Assembly (NCBI GenBank): GCA_033439795.1
Contig: JAUTDP010000009.1
Coordinates: 2,170,001 to 2,234,000, forward strand
DNA length: 64,000 nucleotides
Direction of reading: 5' to 3'
Origin: Sordaria brevicollis
Lineage: Eukaryota; Ascomycota; Sordariomycetes; Sordariales; Sordariaceae
Both the position numbers and the translations under genes were made by a program. Shown here in pieces: positions 1 through 12,404 of this stretch. The notes beneath the pieces are model-generated. The model had not been told where the DNA came from, searched no databases, and saw only the letters and a list, made by a program, of their open reading frames with translations. How positions within the stretch are numbered: the first letter of the stretch is position 1; the number at the start of each line of letters is the position of its first letter.

Positions 1-496
1 GTTATTAGCAAGGACTTTATAGCGACAATGCTTCGGTTCCCGAAAGCAGAGTAATTGCGAAGACATAGCCCCGGGGTAGCCATGGATTGGTACTCACTCA
101 TATACGTTAGAAGATATCCTAGAATGGTCCAAGGAGCATCTTGAGCATCTCCCAGATCAAGTGATATGGATACCAAGGCCGTCGAAACAATGGATGTATC
201 GAGACAGGAGAACATCAGACCGGTACATATTCTGTAGGTGATAAGGATTAGCCTAGGTTGATTGCAATGGGAACAAAGGTTGGCGCTAACGTAAAAGTAA
301 GAAGAACTCGGCGAGCTGTAGACCTTGACCCACGCTGTTGAAGGGTTCCCGAGTCCTCCTCTTGCGTGTGTTGCGTTTGTTGTTTGCTATCGTTAGTGAC
401 GGTTCGATCAGTCCTGTGGATCTCCGAGGTGATATCTGAAAGGGAAAGGACGTCATGGTTCTCGTTGCTGTCAGGTCGAAATGGTGGAAAAGTCAT
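1..496 (-). CDS. MFS multidrug-type transporter, 5' part only (runs off left edge)
   Basis: The N-terminal part of a Major Facilitator Superfamily permease, expected in the plasma or vacuolar membrane. Exon 1 is 291-496, starting at the ATG at 494-496. Exon 2 is 98-231. A 59-nt intron (232-290) has a GTTAGC donor, a GGCTAAT branch and a CTACAG acceptor. A second intron opens with GTGAGT at position 97, and its branch sequence TGCTAATAAC lies at 10-1, so the next acceptor is just outside the window. The first 60 or so residues are hydrophilic and rich in S, T, D and E. After the splice the chain reads into a first membrane helix with CLDTSIVSTALVSISLDL, close to the LDxTIVxxAL signature of 14-helix DHA2 carriers, followed by PWTILGYLLTYM, which resembles the start of helix 2. 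The substrate cannot be told. No single long frame shows this gene; it appears only after splicing. Confidence 0.8.
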
Positions 497-3400
497 GCTG
501 AAGGTCGTAGATAGACAAAGGAGAGGATATTTTAGAACCGTTTCCGTAAAAGGAGTCAACGAAGAGGGAGAATATGTGTTGTTCTCTTCCAATTTCTTAG
601 GAGTTGTTGAGGTGATAGTGTTCGCTGGGTAGCCACAGAGGAGGAAGGACAATCAATCATCCCGCGAGACCGATGCAATGACACTGGAGAGGATGACGAC
701 CGTCTGTGAAGATACTAGAATGTCCGAGTTGGAAAAGAGTTCGTCTATAGCGTATAATGCGCGTTATGTGGTGCTCTTTCTCATCAAGTCGAGTTCGATC
801 TTCGCGAGGTGAAAGCGTGGAAGGAGCAAGCAGCCAGCAGTAGTAGCCCGAAACGACCAAACTGTGAGAAACTTGGGAGGAGTTAGCGTCTCCGTGTCGA
901 GGCCAGCCCTTTCAAAACCTTCCAAGATCCAGCCGTGAATACCTCAGGATGGGATGCCAAGTCACCTAGATATCCTCATCGAGCAGCTGGATGCCCCAAG
1001 CAAACCCTGTGGTCATTTTACTGAGTCATCTTTTGACCTCCGATGTCCCGATCGTTATCCTGCACTCCTCCTGTTGACAGGCATCACCAGTGCAAAACCC
1101 AACAAAGCAGTGTAAGAACGGGAAAAGGGTCTGAGACATACCTGGGATAGATGATGGACCTGGTTCGGAGATGGTAAAGTGCACGATGAATTTGGTATGG
1201 TGTTGAGTGTTTGAGCCCATTCACTTATTTCCTTTGGTCTTTCACTCTGTCGCTGTCACCCGTTGATTCTGCCCTATGTTTAAGAGAACACGTTCGATGA
1301 TTAGTTTGACGAATCATGACAGCCAGGAGTAGTTTCATCAAAAGAAGAAGGAAGAAAAAGAGGAACGAAGGAGGCCAACCGGCCGGCCGGTGTTCCCAAC
1401 GGCTGGTTTCGCTTCGCCTCACTCTACCCTACGTAGGCTGACCGAGTGACTGAGTAACTGAGTGAGTGGACTGGCTCTCTTTTCAAACACAGAATATGAC
1501 TGACCTCAAAGCACGTCACACAGATGATACCCGGCCGATGACGGGTGTCATGCAATGTGTGACGGCACATGTATAGACAGGCTGGGAAACCCCCTCCTTT
1601 CTTTTCGTTCCTCTTTTGAATGCAACTTCCCTCGCTGACTTTGCCCGATGTGGGTGCAAAGAGAACTGTAAAGTGTTCCCGCTCGTGCCTGGCAAGTTTC
1701 TCCTTGTTGATTGCTCCTTCTGCGTATTGAAGGGGTTTTCGGTCCATGCTTCCTTCCATAAAAGACATTGACCCGTTGACAAAACATTGACCCACTGATG
1801 GACTTTCCAATAGTAAATAAAAACTCGAGCGGACACGTCCTTCTGGTAGAGCAAGTGTGCTTCTTATCCAGAAACCAGTCAAGCTCTACCATCAACTCCA
1901 ATACCCATCAGTCCACCACGTCATCCATCAATCGGGCGCACAACAACAACCTCAAAACTCGGAAATACCAAAAAAGCCGAAGCCGTCACTCGACCGATAG
2001 TAAATCCTTCGTCTTCACTTCGGATCCAGTCCTCATCCACTCCACTCCTCCTCTCCCTTTCTCGCCTATTTGCTCCAGGCGCCGCCCGAGTCACTGTAAC
2101 CCGACGACTTGTTTCCAAGTGCTACATAAACCCACCACCATCTCACACCAACGAGGACGTAGGACGTAGGACGGGGAAAACCAGCCGGCAAAAACGGACG
2201 GACTGGGCTAGACCAGACGAAGCCGACCAAAATGTCTGGACAGGAATCAAGCGAGACAACTTGTTGTCTTCCTTCTCAATTGCCAGAGACGGGGCAACGG
2301 GCAAAAAAAATTCAGAGTCGTACAACAGTGCTGAGAAAAGAGGGCTAGTGAGGCAAAAGATCTTTGATACCAAAAGTGTATGGTAGGTTGTAAATGGTTG
2401 TTGTGTCAGTTGAGTGTGCGCGCACCTGGAACTGGAACTGCATGTCTTGTCTCGATCATCTTGTGTTCATACAGGACTGGGGCCATCCACCTACCAGGGA
2501 GGATTTGGTGTGAAAAGAGTTGTGAGTGTGTAGCTAACAGAACTGGTGCTGATAGGCAGAGGTATGAGATACACTTCACTAGTGAGATACACTTCACCTA
2601 CCCTTGGGGAAGAAGAGGACCCGGCATGGTTTCGAGCTCTAGATCCCATTCTCTCATTTATTTTCATGAGCACAATATGGCGGAATGAAGCGCGACATGG
2701 ACTGACTAAGTGACTGACTATTCTGGTTCGGTCTAGTGGTGGCTGACGACCTCACCTCTCCCGGCAGGCTCCCCTGCTTTGCTGTATGCGTAATGCGTGC
2801 GTGCGACCCCAAGGCCTGCATGTCTTGCAGCGTTAAGAAACGGGTCAAGGGGCGGGTAGATGCAGGATTTGGTGTTGTACATATACAGATGATATGCAGT
2901 AGAGCAAAAAGCCTGGCCAAGAAGCTGTTGAGCGCGGGACTGCGGGACTGCACGGGATGACGAGGGTGGAGGGAGGAGTGGCCACTGCCAGCGGAGGTCC
3001 CTCAAGGGGGTGCCAACACAAACAGAGAATCTGAGGAAGTGCAGCGTCTAGACCTAGGTAAGTGCCTCCTCACCTTTTTTTGCCGCTCGTCAGAGTCTGG
3101 TAGTTGTACGACATCGACACTCTACCCTGGCTCCCTACCTACTTGCCTACCTCTGGAGCGCTTCAGACACGCATCTTGTCTATGCGCGTACATCAGCCAT
3201 TAGAAACATTTCTTCATCTCGATTGCGCTCTTCCAGTTTCAGACGTAGCACGTAGAGTTAGCTGGACAGGGAGCCGATGGACAGACATGACACTTTCTTT
3301 TACTTAGCTCTACCGACCTACATACATAGTGTTCACAATTCACCTGCTAACACCAACAAGTAGAAAGGACGGTTAGAAGGCTCGAGGCACACGCCTGAGG

Positions 3401-5176
3401 ATACTAAGCAGCAATGAAATTCCATGGAACTAATTCACGACAGAAAGAAACATGCTGCTCAGCCCAGCTATCTCAAGCTAAAGCGGGCCAGAAGATACAT
3501 TGTATCCGACACAAGCCTGGGAGTTAAGTAGCCCACAAGATCCAGCACGAATCCCCGTTCTACAGCCTCTGATGATAATGTTCTGCCCTGGAACATCCCT
3601 AGTCTACGCCAGACAACGTTGCATTTCTCCTCTCCCTCTCCCCTTCATCACTAGGCAAGACTTGATGAGTACCATACTGACTGAGACCTGTGAAACGAAA
3701 AAAGTTGGGCTGAATGATTGGTTCGTGTTGGGATAATCCTCGCGTTTACACTTGCACTTGAAACCAGTGAGTGACATGGACAGACACTGGATACCGAGTT
3801 TAGTGGTAGGCAACTGGACAGGCTCTGGAGCTGTTATCTCCAGGCAGGGAATCTACGGAGAGAGTTGACGATGTTCACCAGTGTGTCAAAAGTATTCACA
3901 TTCTCCAGCTTTATGGCATTGAACACCCTCCTCGCTCCCAAGACTACCTCGACCGCTTGCCGCTGGCGATGCAGTCGTCGTCATCCCCAGTCACACAAAA
4001 AACACACGAAACAAACACATACACATACACAACAACGAAACTGCCCAATCTCGCATGATGGAAGACAAGGCACGTTTTAGAATCCTTCTATTTTCGCATC
4101 CACCTCTTCCTCCCTCTACCTGTACTGTACCTCATTTTCCATTTTGGTCGGGGGCTTTGGTAAACAGCACAGCTCTTCAACGGTCTCAAGCGTTGGCCAA
4201 CTTGGGAACCGACTGGAGGCTAGGAAGTGACCGTGATGTAGGACACACAACACCGTTGAAATGTCATATTGTCTTGTGTCTTGCCGCCGATTCCCTCAAG
4301 TGTGTCAAGTAAGACCCGGTGGATTACTAATTGCCATTGGGAAGACCATCACTTCGACACCTGGCGAGTATACGTGTTTGCAGTGAGGAGGTACTTTCTC
4401 TGTGTCTGTGTGATGCAAACAAACTTCAGTTCCGATCCGAACGTACAAACGTTCACGATTCCTCTCCGGTAGTCTCTTCTTCGGTAGTCTCCTCTGGACT
4501 TCACTTCGGTATCCGATCGAGCAAGTGTGTGCACAAGAAATGCTGCGTGAGTATGTGTAGGTAGATTCTTCTTTAGTAAATGGGTATCGAAAAAAGTACA
4601 AGAACAGAAGGCCATGATACATACAAGTAGCCTGCCTGGTAGCTAGCTGGCTCTCCCCAAAATTGTTGATACAGATAGCGCTCTGTCGTTCAAATAGCAA
4701 CGAGCTTCCAAAAAAAAATTCCAAGATTGTAACAAAAAAAATAATCATCCTCCGTCCAAGACCCCCCAAGCAAGGATGGAATACCTCCTGTTGAGCTTCC
4801 CATGGACCCACCCTCTCCTTTCCTCATTATCACAGCCAGGCAAGCCTTCTTCTTTTTCGGGTTTGGCCTTCTGACTGTGGCTCTTCACCAACCGGTTCGA
4901 CCCGAATCCACCTGCTTCAATCAAGAAGCTCATTACTGTAGCGTATCAAGATCCTCAAACCAACACCGAAAAAAAGATGGGTATAAACATCGCTGCGTAT
5001 CTCTTTTTTCCGTGCCCGGCCGTTTTGCTTGCGCCGCCACCACCAACACTCCAAGAACGAGACAATAAACACCAAAAATAATGGGAAAAAGTTTTCCAGC
5101 CAGACAGTCATGACCATGGGGAACCGCGGATGTGAGTCTGACGCTCTCATGTAAAGAATGCTCAACCACTGTCCAT
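497..5176. other. Gene-free interval of 4.7 kb
   Basis: I find no convincing protein here. Open frames up to about 168 codons exist on both strands (for example 1424-1882 and 4305-4811 on the minus strand), but they lack family motifs and good splice partners. The stretch 1860-2170 on the plus strand is rich in C, A and CT, like the transcribed leaders of Neurospora genes, but no coding frame follows it. A 14-base direct repeat (GAGATACACTTCAC) occurs twice at about 2567-2597. The interval contains the promoter of the MFS gene at the left edge and the 3' flank of the gene ending at 5177. Confidence 0.5.
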
Positions 5177-8100
5177 TCACTGCCCCTCACCACCCTCAAA
5201 CCCCTCCAAAATCTTCCTCGCCATATCAATCCTCCTTCTATACATCCTACTCTCGGCACTCGCCCTCCCATTCTCGGTCAGGCCCAACACACACTTGCCC
5301 AAGCTAGCCACCAGTCTCTCGACAAGGTACTTATCCTCGCGCATGAGAGCCTGCAGAGCCGCGGGGTTGTTGGGGTTGTTGCTGGTGATGTTACTCGTCC
5401 TCGAATCCGATCGCTGATCAGCAGCGCTTTCCGTTTCGCTTAGGAGCACGCTGGAGATGCTCCTCAGTTCTTGGTCTGGTGTTAGATAGACGGTTTCGGG
5501 GGTTGAGACTGCTGTGGTGATGGTGGTGGTACTAGTAGTGTTGGTGATGGTGGTGTTGATGGCTGGCACGACCGTGCTGGCGGTATTTCCTCTATTGCGC
5601 TGCTTGTTTGGTACCAGGGGGAAACTGCGATTCGTCCCGGCCGAGCCGATGGAAGAGACAGAAGGCCGGTGTTCGAGATTGGGAGTGCTGACGACGGAAG
5701 AAATGGCGCCTCGGCGGATGAAGAGGCCACTGCTGCGGTTGTTGTTGTTGTTATTATTATTGCTGTTAGGATCGGTATTCTGCTGCTGCTGAGCGTTTTC
5801 GTAGACTGATAGATACGAGTCCCGGTTGCCGCGCATAGTGCCGGTGCTCGAGCTTTTGATGTTGGATAGTGTTGAGCCGCGGGCACGACTGCCAGCCCTG
5901 GAGTTGTTGCCGGTCCCTGCGCTAAAGGAGCCGCTCTTCCGCTTGCCCGCATACTCCCTCTCCGGGTTGTATTCGTCCTCCTCATAGGGGTATTCATCAT
6001 ACATCTCCTCGCTAATGGAATCGTCGGCCTCGTAGTACCTCCTAGGTCGTCCTTCTTGGGCCGTTCGGAAAGTTTCAATGGTCGAAATCGAGTTAACGCT
6101 GCCGCGCCTGCTTCGGGAGTGGAAGTTGATGCTCCTACTATCACTTCCGCCACCGTTCATGCGTGTGTTTTCGTCAGTGACGGGGCCACGCGTCGTCTCC
6201 ACTGAATCTTCTGACGTGTAACTAGTTTCACTGTCTCGCCTGGCCATGCGCTGCTGGCTGAGAGTGCCCATGGCACTGTGTAGGAAGAAATGTTCGTAGT
6301 CGAATGCATCCTCGCGGTCTTCGTGAGAGATCTGGTGCTGAACAGAATCGTGATAGAGCGATTCACCACCAACGCTCATCTGATCGTCGTCCATCTCCTG
6401 CGCATCCTCAAACTCTTCATCCCCGTTCTCTGTATACGCATCGTAGTTGTCCTCCTCTTCCGGGAACATCTTCCTGTCCACGGTTGCTGAAGCAGGCTCC
6501 GGGAAGTTGTCGATGGCCGACTCAAAACTGCCCGAAACATCGCCCTCTTCACAATACGAATCGTCTTCGCTATCCAGGTTTCCTCGTAGATGATCGTAGC
6601 TCCTCGGATGTTCGCCATCGAGACTCGAGTCTTGTTCACCGTTCCAGGGATTCCTTTGCAGCGAATCAGGCGTGAAGATTTCCGAGTTTCTGGCCGAAGG
6701 TGTTTCTGTGAACCACTGGTCGACTTGAGCATGAGTAAACGGGCTAGGCGTCCTAAGGCTCTGTACGCTCCGTCGCTTGATGCTGTCAACCCGGGCCTGT
6801 TCCCGCAGACTCGAGATCTTCCCCTTTAAATCTTTCATCTGGTGTTTAATATCTCGCATCTGACTCGTCGGGGCAGGCGTGGATAGTATTTCCCTCGAGC
6901 TTCCACTGCTATGATCGCTTCCATAAGCTGTCCCATGGTAGGAATGAATGGGGCTCTCGTCGTCATCTGGAGCAGTTCCATCCGGTCGTAGGGTCTTGCC
7001 TGTTAGTATGTTGTAAGTCTGACGGTGGGCGTCATCTTCCCAGCCGCCCCGGATGGCCTCGGCGCTTTTCGATGCTGTGATAGACTGTCTCGAATTTCCT
7101 CCGTGAGAACCCATGGCACTGTGCGACCTTTGAATGGATATCCGATATGGCAACCCGTTCCGCATGGCGATATCGCTAGTCATTCGCGTATGACCGGAGT
7201 AGTTGACCGAAGATGAACGATGCCCGTTGATTCGGGCAGAGGCAGACGTTGTTCTCTGAGGAGGCGAGGGCGTACCATCGGATGAAAGCGAGGGTGCAGT
7301 ATAGTGAAGCGAGCTCCGCGCGCGACTCAGGTTACCCTCCATAGTCTATATGAAATAAGGTTAGCCAAGACTTTTTTTGGTCCGATATATGGGACGAAAT
7401 TCAAAGACATGACGTACGGTTAACCTCTTCTTCGCGTTAGCCAGAATCTGCTCTGCTCTTCGGCTCAAGGCAGTCGTCGAGTAGGTGGACAGCCTGTCCC
7501 CGTTCTCACTCCCCGCAACTCCTAAGAGATTTCGATCTCTTGGTACCGTGCCCTCAACATATGATGATGCCATGCTCTCCTCATCGTCACCCTGGAAAAC
7601 ACTATCGTCTACACTAGCGGCATCGTCAATGTTGATGTCGGCAAGAAAGGCCGGCCGATCCTCCATAGTGACGGTCGTTATCGTGCTGGTACTCTCGGTG
7701 CTCATCCTCCTCTGGTGCTTTTGCGTGACCAAACCTGGCTTCAGCTTCTGTGCCAAACCCGTCTGGCCCGTTACTTGGGGTGAAGCTGACCGCTGTAGCA
7801 CGGCATCGATACTGTCGTTCCTCCTATGCGCATTCGGACCTCTGTGGCGCGGTGGAGATGGTCGGCCTACTGTGCTCTCCACCTCGGTAACTTCGCCGAT
7901 ATCCGAGAGGATGGTTCCATTTCCGTATATTATGGGGGTGGTGGGTGTCACTGGAGCGGAGGACCCGTACATGTTTTGTTGTTGTTGCTGGTCGTATCCC
8001 AGCTGTGCCGAGTTGACGGCGAACATCTTGTGTAAGTCCGAGGTGGCCGTGACCGCAGCTTGGGCGCTCTTCCACATCATAAACTTGGACCGGATGCGGG

Positions 8101-8347
8101 CGTCGATCTCGGAGTCGGGGGAGTTGCCGTGGCCGTAGTATGGGTCGTCGGGCAATATCATGTCCGGGTTCGAGAGCGTGGGCGACGCCGGAACAGACGA
8201 CGACGAGGGGGAGGTCTGGGCCTGGGACTGGGACTGGGTCTGTGACTGTGGCTGTTGGTGTCGTTGTTGATGTTGGAGCCCACCACGACCGGGGGTGTGG
8301 AGGTTTGCCGTTTCCATGGTGGCCGGTCGAGCTGTTATAGCGGCCAT
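5177..8347 (-). CDS. Conserved-type low-complexity fungal protein of unknown function, 1032 aa
   Basis: Two exons, 7418-8347 and 5177-7345, joined across a 72-nt intron (GTACGT donor, GCTAAC branch, ATATAG acceptor). The join is in phase 0 and reads AKKRLT-TMEGNLSRARSSLH across the junction. The protein is mostly low-complexity: Q/S-rich at residues 20-50, Ser/Arg-rich through the middle, an acidic block encoded near 6370-6560, an Asn run encoded around 5749-5775, and a Thr-rich stretch before the C-terminus. Two ordered parts stand out: a predicted coiled coil at about 473-494 (MRDIKHQMKDLKGKISSLRE) and a C-terminal helical segment of about 60 residues that includes EDKYLVERLVASLGKCVLGL. The segment RAEQILANAKKRL at the first exon end looks like a short helix. 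I recognise no enzyme or DNA-binding domain. A scaffold or signalling role is conceivable but not shown. Confidence 0.85.
5749..5775 (-). repeat. Asn-codon microsatellite (AAY)n within coding sequence
   Basis: On the plus strand this reads as GTT repeats followed by ATT repeats; on the coding strand it gives an Asn run (about eight in a row) in the 1032-residue protein. Such trinucleotide tracts can change length without breaking the frame and are good candidates for strain polymorphism. Confidence 0.8.
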
Positions 8348-11300
8348 GGCGTAGGGTAGTTACAGCAGCCGCCTCTGGATGGATCGGAAATAGTATCGAG
8401 GAATGGTGCCCCTGTGCAGGTGCTGTGCGTTTAGGGCGTCGCTACTGCAAGTCAAAGCCTGCTGCAGGATCACAAGCACGGCAGTGGATTCCTTCAGTTC
8501 CAACGGCAACACCTTCTGGGCCGTCAGAAACAGTGCAGTCGAGATCCACCGTGACTTCTTCTCCCACGCCCACGTCACTCCTCCAACGACGAGTCCAGAT
8601 CTTCAACACTGTTTGTTGACTTCGTTGTCACCACTCAAACGCTTTTCTTCTCCCTTGTGGGTTGGTACCGGTAGTGGCTGATCGGGTGCCGGTGCAGGCG
8701 CAACGAAAGGCGCACTATGCGACCGTTTGTTTGGGCAAAAGTAAACCCCTTCCTCACTTCTCTTTGGTCGATTTGTTGATTTGTTGCGTTTGCCCAAGCA
8801 GCAAAGGGCAAGTGGCAAGCGAAAAGGGCGACGCCGAGATGCTTCAGCCGAGAAGGCGCATCAAATTCGAAGAGTTTCACAGTTGTCGACCTGAGGTATA
8901 CTCTGACCAAAAGCTCCAACTCTTCACTTTCCTTTTCGACCGCACGATGAACGAGTGAAAGGACGGATCGATCGATTATTCTGTGTTCGAAAAAGTCGAC
9001 ATTCGGCGTTCGTCAGAAGTGAGCCATCGTGCGAGGGCTGTTGTACGGTGTGGGCAGTGAGACCGCTGATCGAGAAAGGGTCGGTCGAGGGTAGCGAAGG
9101 AAAAATGAAAATAGGTAATGAGAAGGACCGCGGAAACAATGTCCGAAGCTTGCAGGTGTCACCAGTACACACCACCGACAAAGTACGTCAGGTATCCTTT
9201 ACGACACAGACAGAGGCAAATCCGGGCAACCACGAGAGAGAAAATCGATAGAGGAAGGAAATTGGCTTTCTCCAGAAACCCTCTTCCAATCCCGTCACAC
9301 ATGCAAGAAACTCGACACCGTTCCAGTTCCAACACCATGAAATCGTTAGCCTCTCTTGTTCCCTCCCCCCTTCTGGACCTGGGCCGCTGACTTCTGCTTC
9401 TGGGAGATTGGATAGCCGGCGGGAACCACTCTTTGACTTTCAACACTCTGCGAAATTGGCAAGGATAGGGGCCCGGGGGCACTTGGGGGGCTAATACAGG
9501 GGTTTATTTGACGGGTCACGGAAAAAGAACCAGGGGGTCCGAAGAAAACGTGGGCGGCGTCATCCAACCCCAGTCCCAAAGTCCATCAAATATCCAGTCG
9601 GATTCCTCGAGTACCTGAACGCCCAGCAACTTTGAACATTGACCGTGGGCGCGGTGACATCCTCCGTGGAGCTAATAAATTCTAAGGGGAGCATTCGCTC
9701 GGGGAAGAATTTCACACCTTTTTGAAGAAACTGACCAACCAGACCAAAGCAACCATGGGAAACGCCGATATTGGTCAACCACCATCACCGCACAAGATGG
9801 GAAGGAGAAAGAAAGCGATCAAGCGAGTCCAGAAGAATTACTCATTGGGGTTGAGGACCCCCAAAGAGAATTCGATATGAACACTGGGGTAGAGACCCGC
9901 AGTCGAGAGGATCTGGACTCTCTTCAGTTCTTCCACCAGCAAACTGAACCAAAGTTAAACCTGGCATTTCCTGGTTTCAAAACCCCTTCCCAAGTGTGGT
10001 AAAATTGGAAGAATTTCTATTTGCGGACTGATTTGCCTCGGTAGTGTGCGGTATGTGCTCAAGCCACACTGAAAACCTCAAGACATCTTCTCCTCGATCG
10101 ACACCTTCACCACCTTTCTCGTCCCGTCTGACCGCCGCGATGGGTGTCGAGTTGCGCGACATCCAGCAGTACGACCACACATACATACCTGTCGGCGATC
10201 ACAGTTTTCGTTCCCTCGTATGCAAGTCACTGAGACGGAACGGATATAACCTCATCATCCATGCAGTGGCAGTAGGCCGCGGTGGAGGGTGGTTGAGTTA
10301 ATTGAAGTGGAGTCATCCAAATTCCGGATGAACACCCTCGAACTCTCGAGTCTCGACACAATCACATCACGGCACCAACGACTCGGCGCCTGGCGCACCC
10401 CAATTGGCGGCCAAGCCTCCAACTCTCTTGCGCAACAGCGCTTCGGCACGATCCCATCCCGTGCTGCTGAATGTCTGCGCCTAGAGCTTCGGGTTGAGCT
10501 TCTATGCTTCTAGCGTATGTATGGAAGTAAGCAAAGAACTGAGAAGAAACCCTTCTGAGATGCCCAAGTCTCGTTGGAATAACAGTGACCCAAGAGGCAG
10601 ACTGCCTCCTCAGCCACGACCGCTTCTCCAAGCCCTAGGGATTGATGTCTTCGAACATTGCGAGCTCGGACAAGCAACCAAGTACACTCGGGCATATCGA
10701 AACGGACAGCCCGACATATATGTGTTAAACATCCACTCAACCTGACCCAATATCACAAGGACGAAAAGAAAAACATGATGCCAAAACATTATGGGAATTC
10801 AATTCGTGAGCAAGTCTTTGGATCAGGGGTTTACCTGGTACGGCCATTCATATGCCGCTCATAATCCCGCACAGCCCTTTGACCAAAAAGGATGGGACAC
10901 CTTTAGGTCACAAGTAACTGCGACTCAGTCTCAACTTTTCTCCTGCTAGGGCCAGACACACAAGGAGAACCTCCATCGAATACAACTGCCGATTCACACC
11001 TCACCTGCTTCAACCACTTGACTTCGAAAAACTCGAGACTTCGAAAAGGCGCAAGACAAAGGACGGAAGCCTGTACGGCCTACCCGCTATGTAAAAGGAA
11101 GATCGACAGAAGTCTACAAGAATGTACCGCACCAAGCCTACGTCTTATTTCCAAACTGTTCAGACTTCATTTCCGTTCACATTAGTTTTCCACGATTCCA
11201 TTTTCTGATCGTGATGCAAGCTATCTACCCATCAACAGTACATGTGCCTGGACGAAGAAATCCGGATAGGAGTTGACTCAAAATTCTGCACTGGAAGCCG

Positions 11301-12404
11301 AGGCTGGGCGCATGTCAACTTCAATGCTATGAGGTTGTTGACCCGAGCTTCGAGACTTGAAATGTAGCGTTTTCGATCAGTCGATACATATCGAGATACA
11401 TGTATCCGGAACAGAGTCTGTTCGTTCCATATCAAAAGCAACATCCGGTGGCGTGGAACTGTTTCCGCTCCAATCCTCCAATTCTTCAAGCCTTCGGCCA
11501 CTGCGAGTAGTGCCGGGAGTTCGATATGGCACGTTTTGTACATGATGGGATGTCCTTGCTTCAAATTCAACGTCAAGAGATTAGTTCAATGCGGAAACAA
11601 GGTTGCCACGAGTCGAATTCGATCCACAGTTCATTGGCGGTTCGAAGACAATACTAACGGCCTCTCGCACATGCTTTTGTTGTCGACGCCGAACTTTTCT
11701 TTTGTGATGTTCAAGCAGCAGGTGACAGACATGTGGCAGACAATGCCAAAACTCAACACAAAAGGCAAAGTTCAAAGTAAACAGCGATGTATGTCCTCAA
11801 ATGGGTCTTCTTCATTCATTAACGCCCAGTAACGCTTCAGACGCTAAAATACCTATAAAAATTCTAAAGGCATCATTTCCTTTTTCTTTCCGATGATTCC
11901 AAACCCCATAGAGCTCCATTTTCTTTTTCTTTTGCCTGTCCTACCAGAGACCGTTTTTCTCTCTGCTTGTCTCCTCCACTGCCGAGCCAATGGCCAATTA
12001 CCGGCGTCTAAGGATATAGGATAGGAAACGAAAAGATGTTGAAGTTCTTTTGTTTTCCCCTGAACGCCGATGCTGTTTTCCTCAAATGTTCGTCACCCTT
12101 CGGGGTATCGCAAAACGTCATGAATTAGGCCTTCCTTGGCTCATGCAAGTCTTTGTTGAAAGACGCCTACCACCCACTGGTCTGTACCACCTCTTTTATG
12201 AAATATTCTCCTTTTTATTCATAAACTCCTGAGGCAAAACGAGACCAGATGAAACACGTTGGATATGTCTAGACCCAACCGTACGCCCAATGAAAATGCC
12301 AAAAATAAAAAAAAAAGAATCTAGAAAAGATAGCCAACAAGATCGCGAGAGACTATATCAGCAGGGGCAAGCAAACTGCCACCTGCGAAAATAGTTGTCC
12401 CAGC
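8348..12404. other. Gene-free interval of 4.1 kb
   Basis: This is the upstream region of the 1032-residue protein gene and the 3' flank of eth-1. No open frame longer than about 114 codons was found, and none shows a recognisable domain or Neurospora-like third-position bias. A 3' untranslated region of eth-1 probably occupies part of 12000-12404. I see no repeat or RNA gene that I can support. Confidence 0.5.

Noticed and set aside
1424..2169. Open frames of up to 152 codons near the left end
   Set aside because: Three overlapping frames on one strand and one on the other, all without domains; part of the plus-strand stretch looks like leader sequence.
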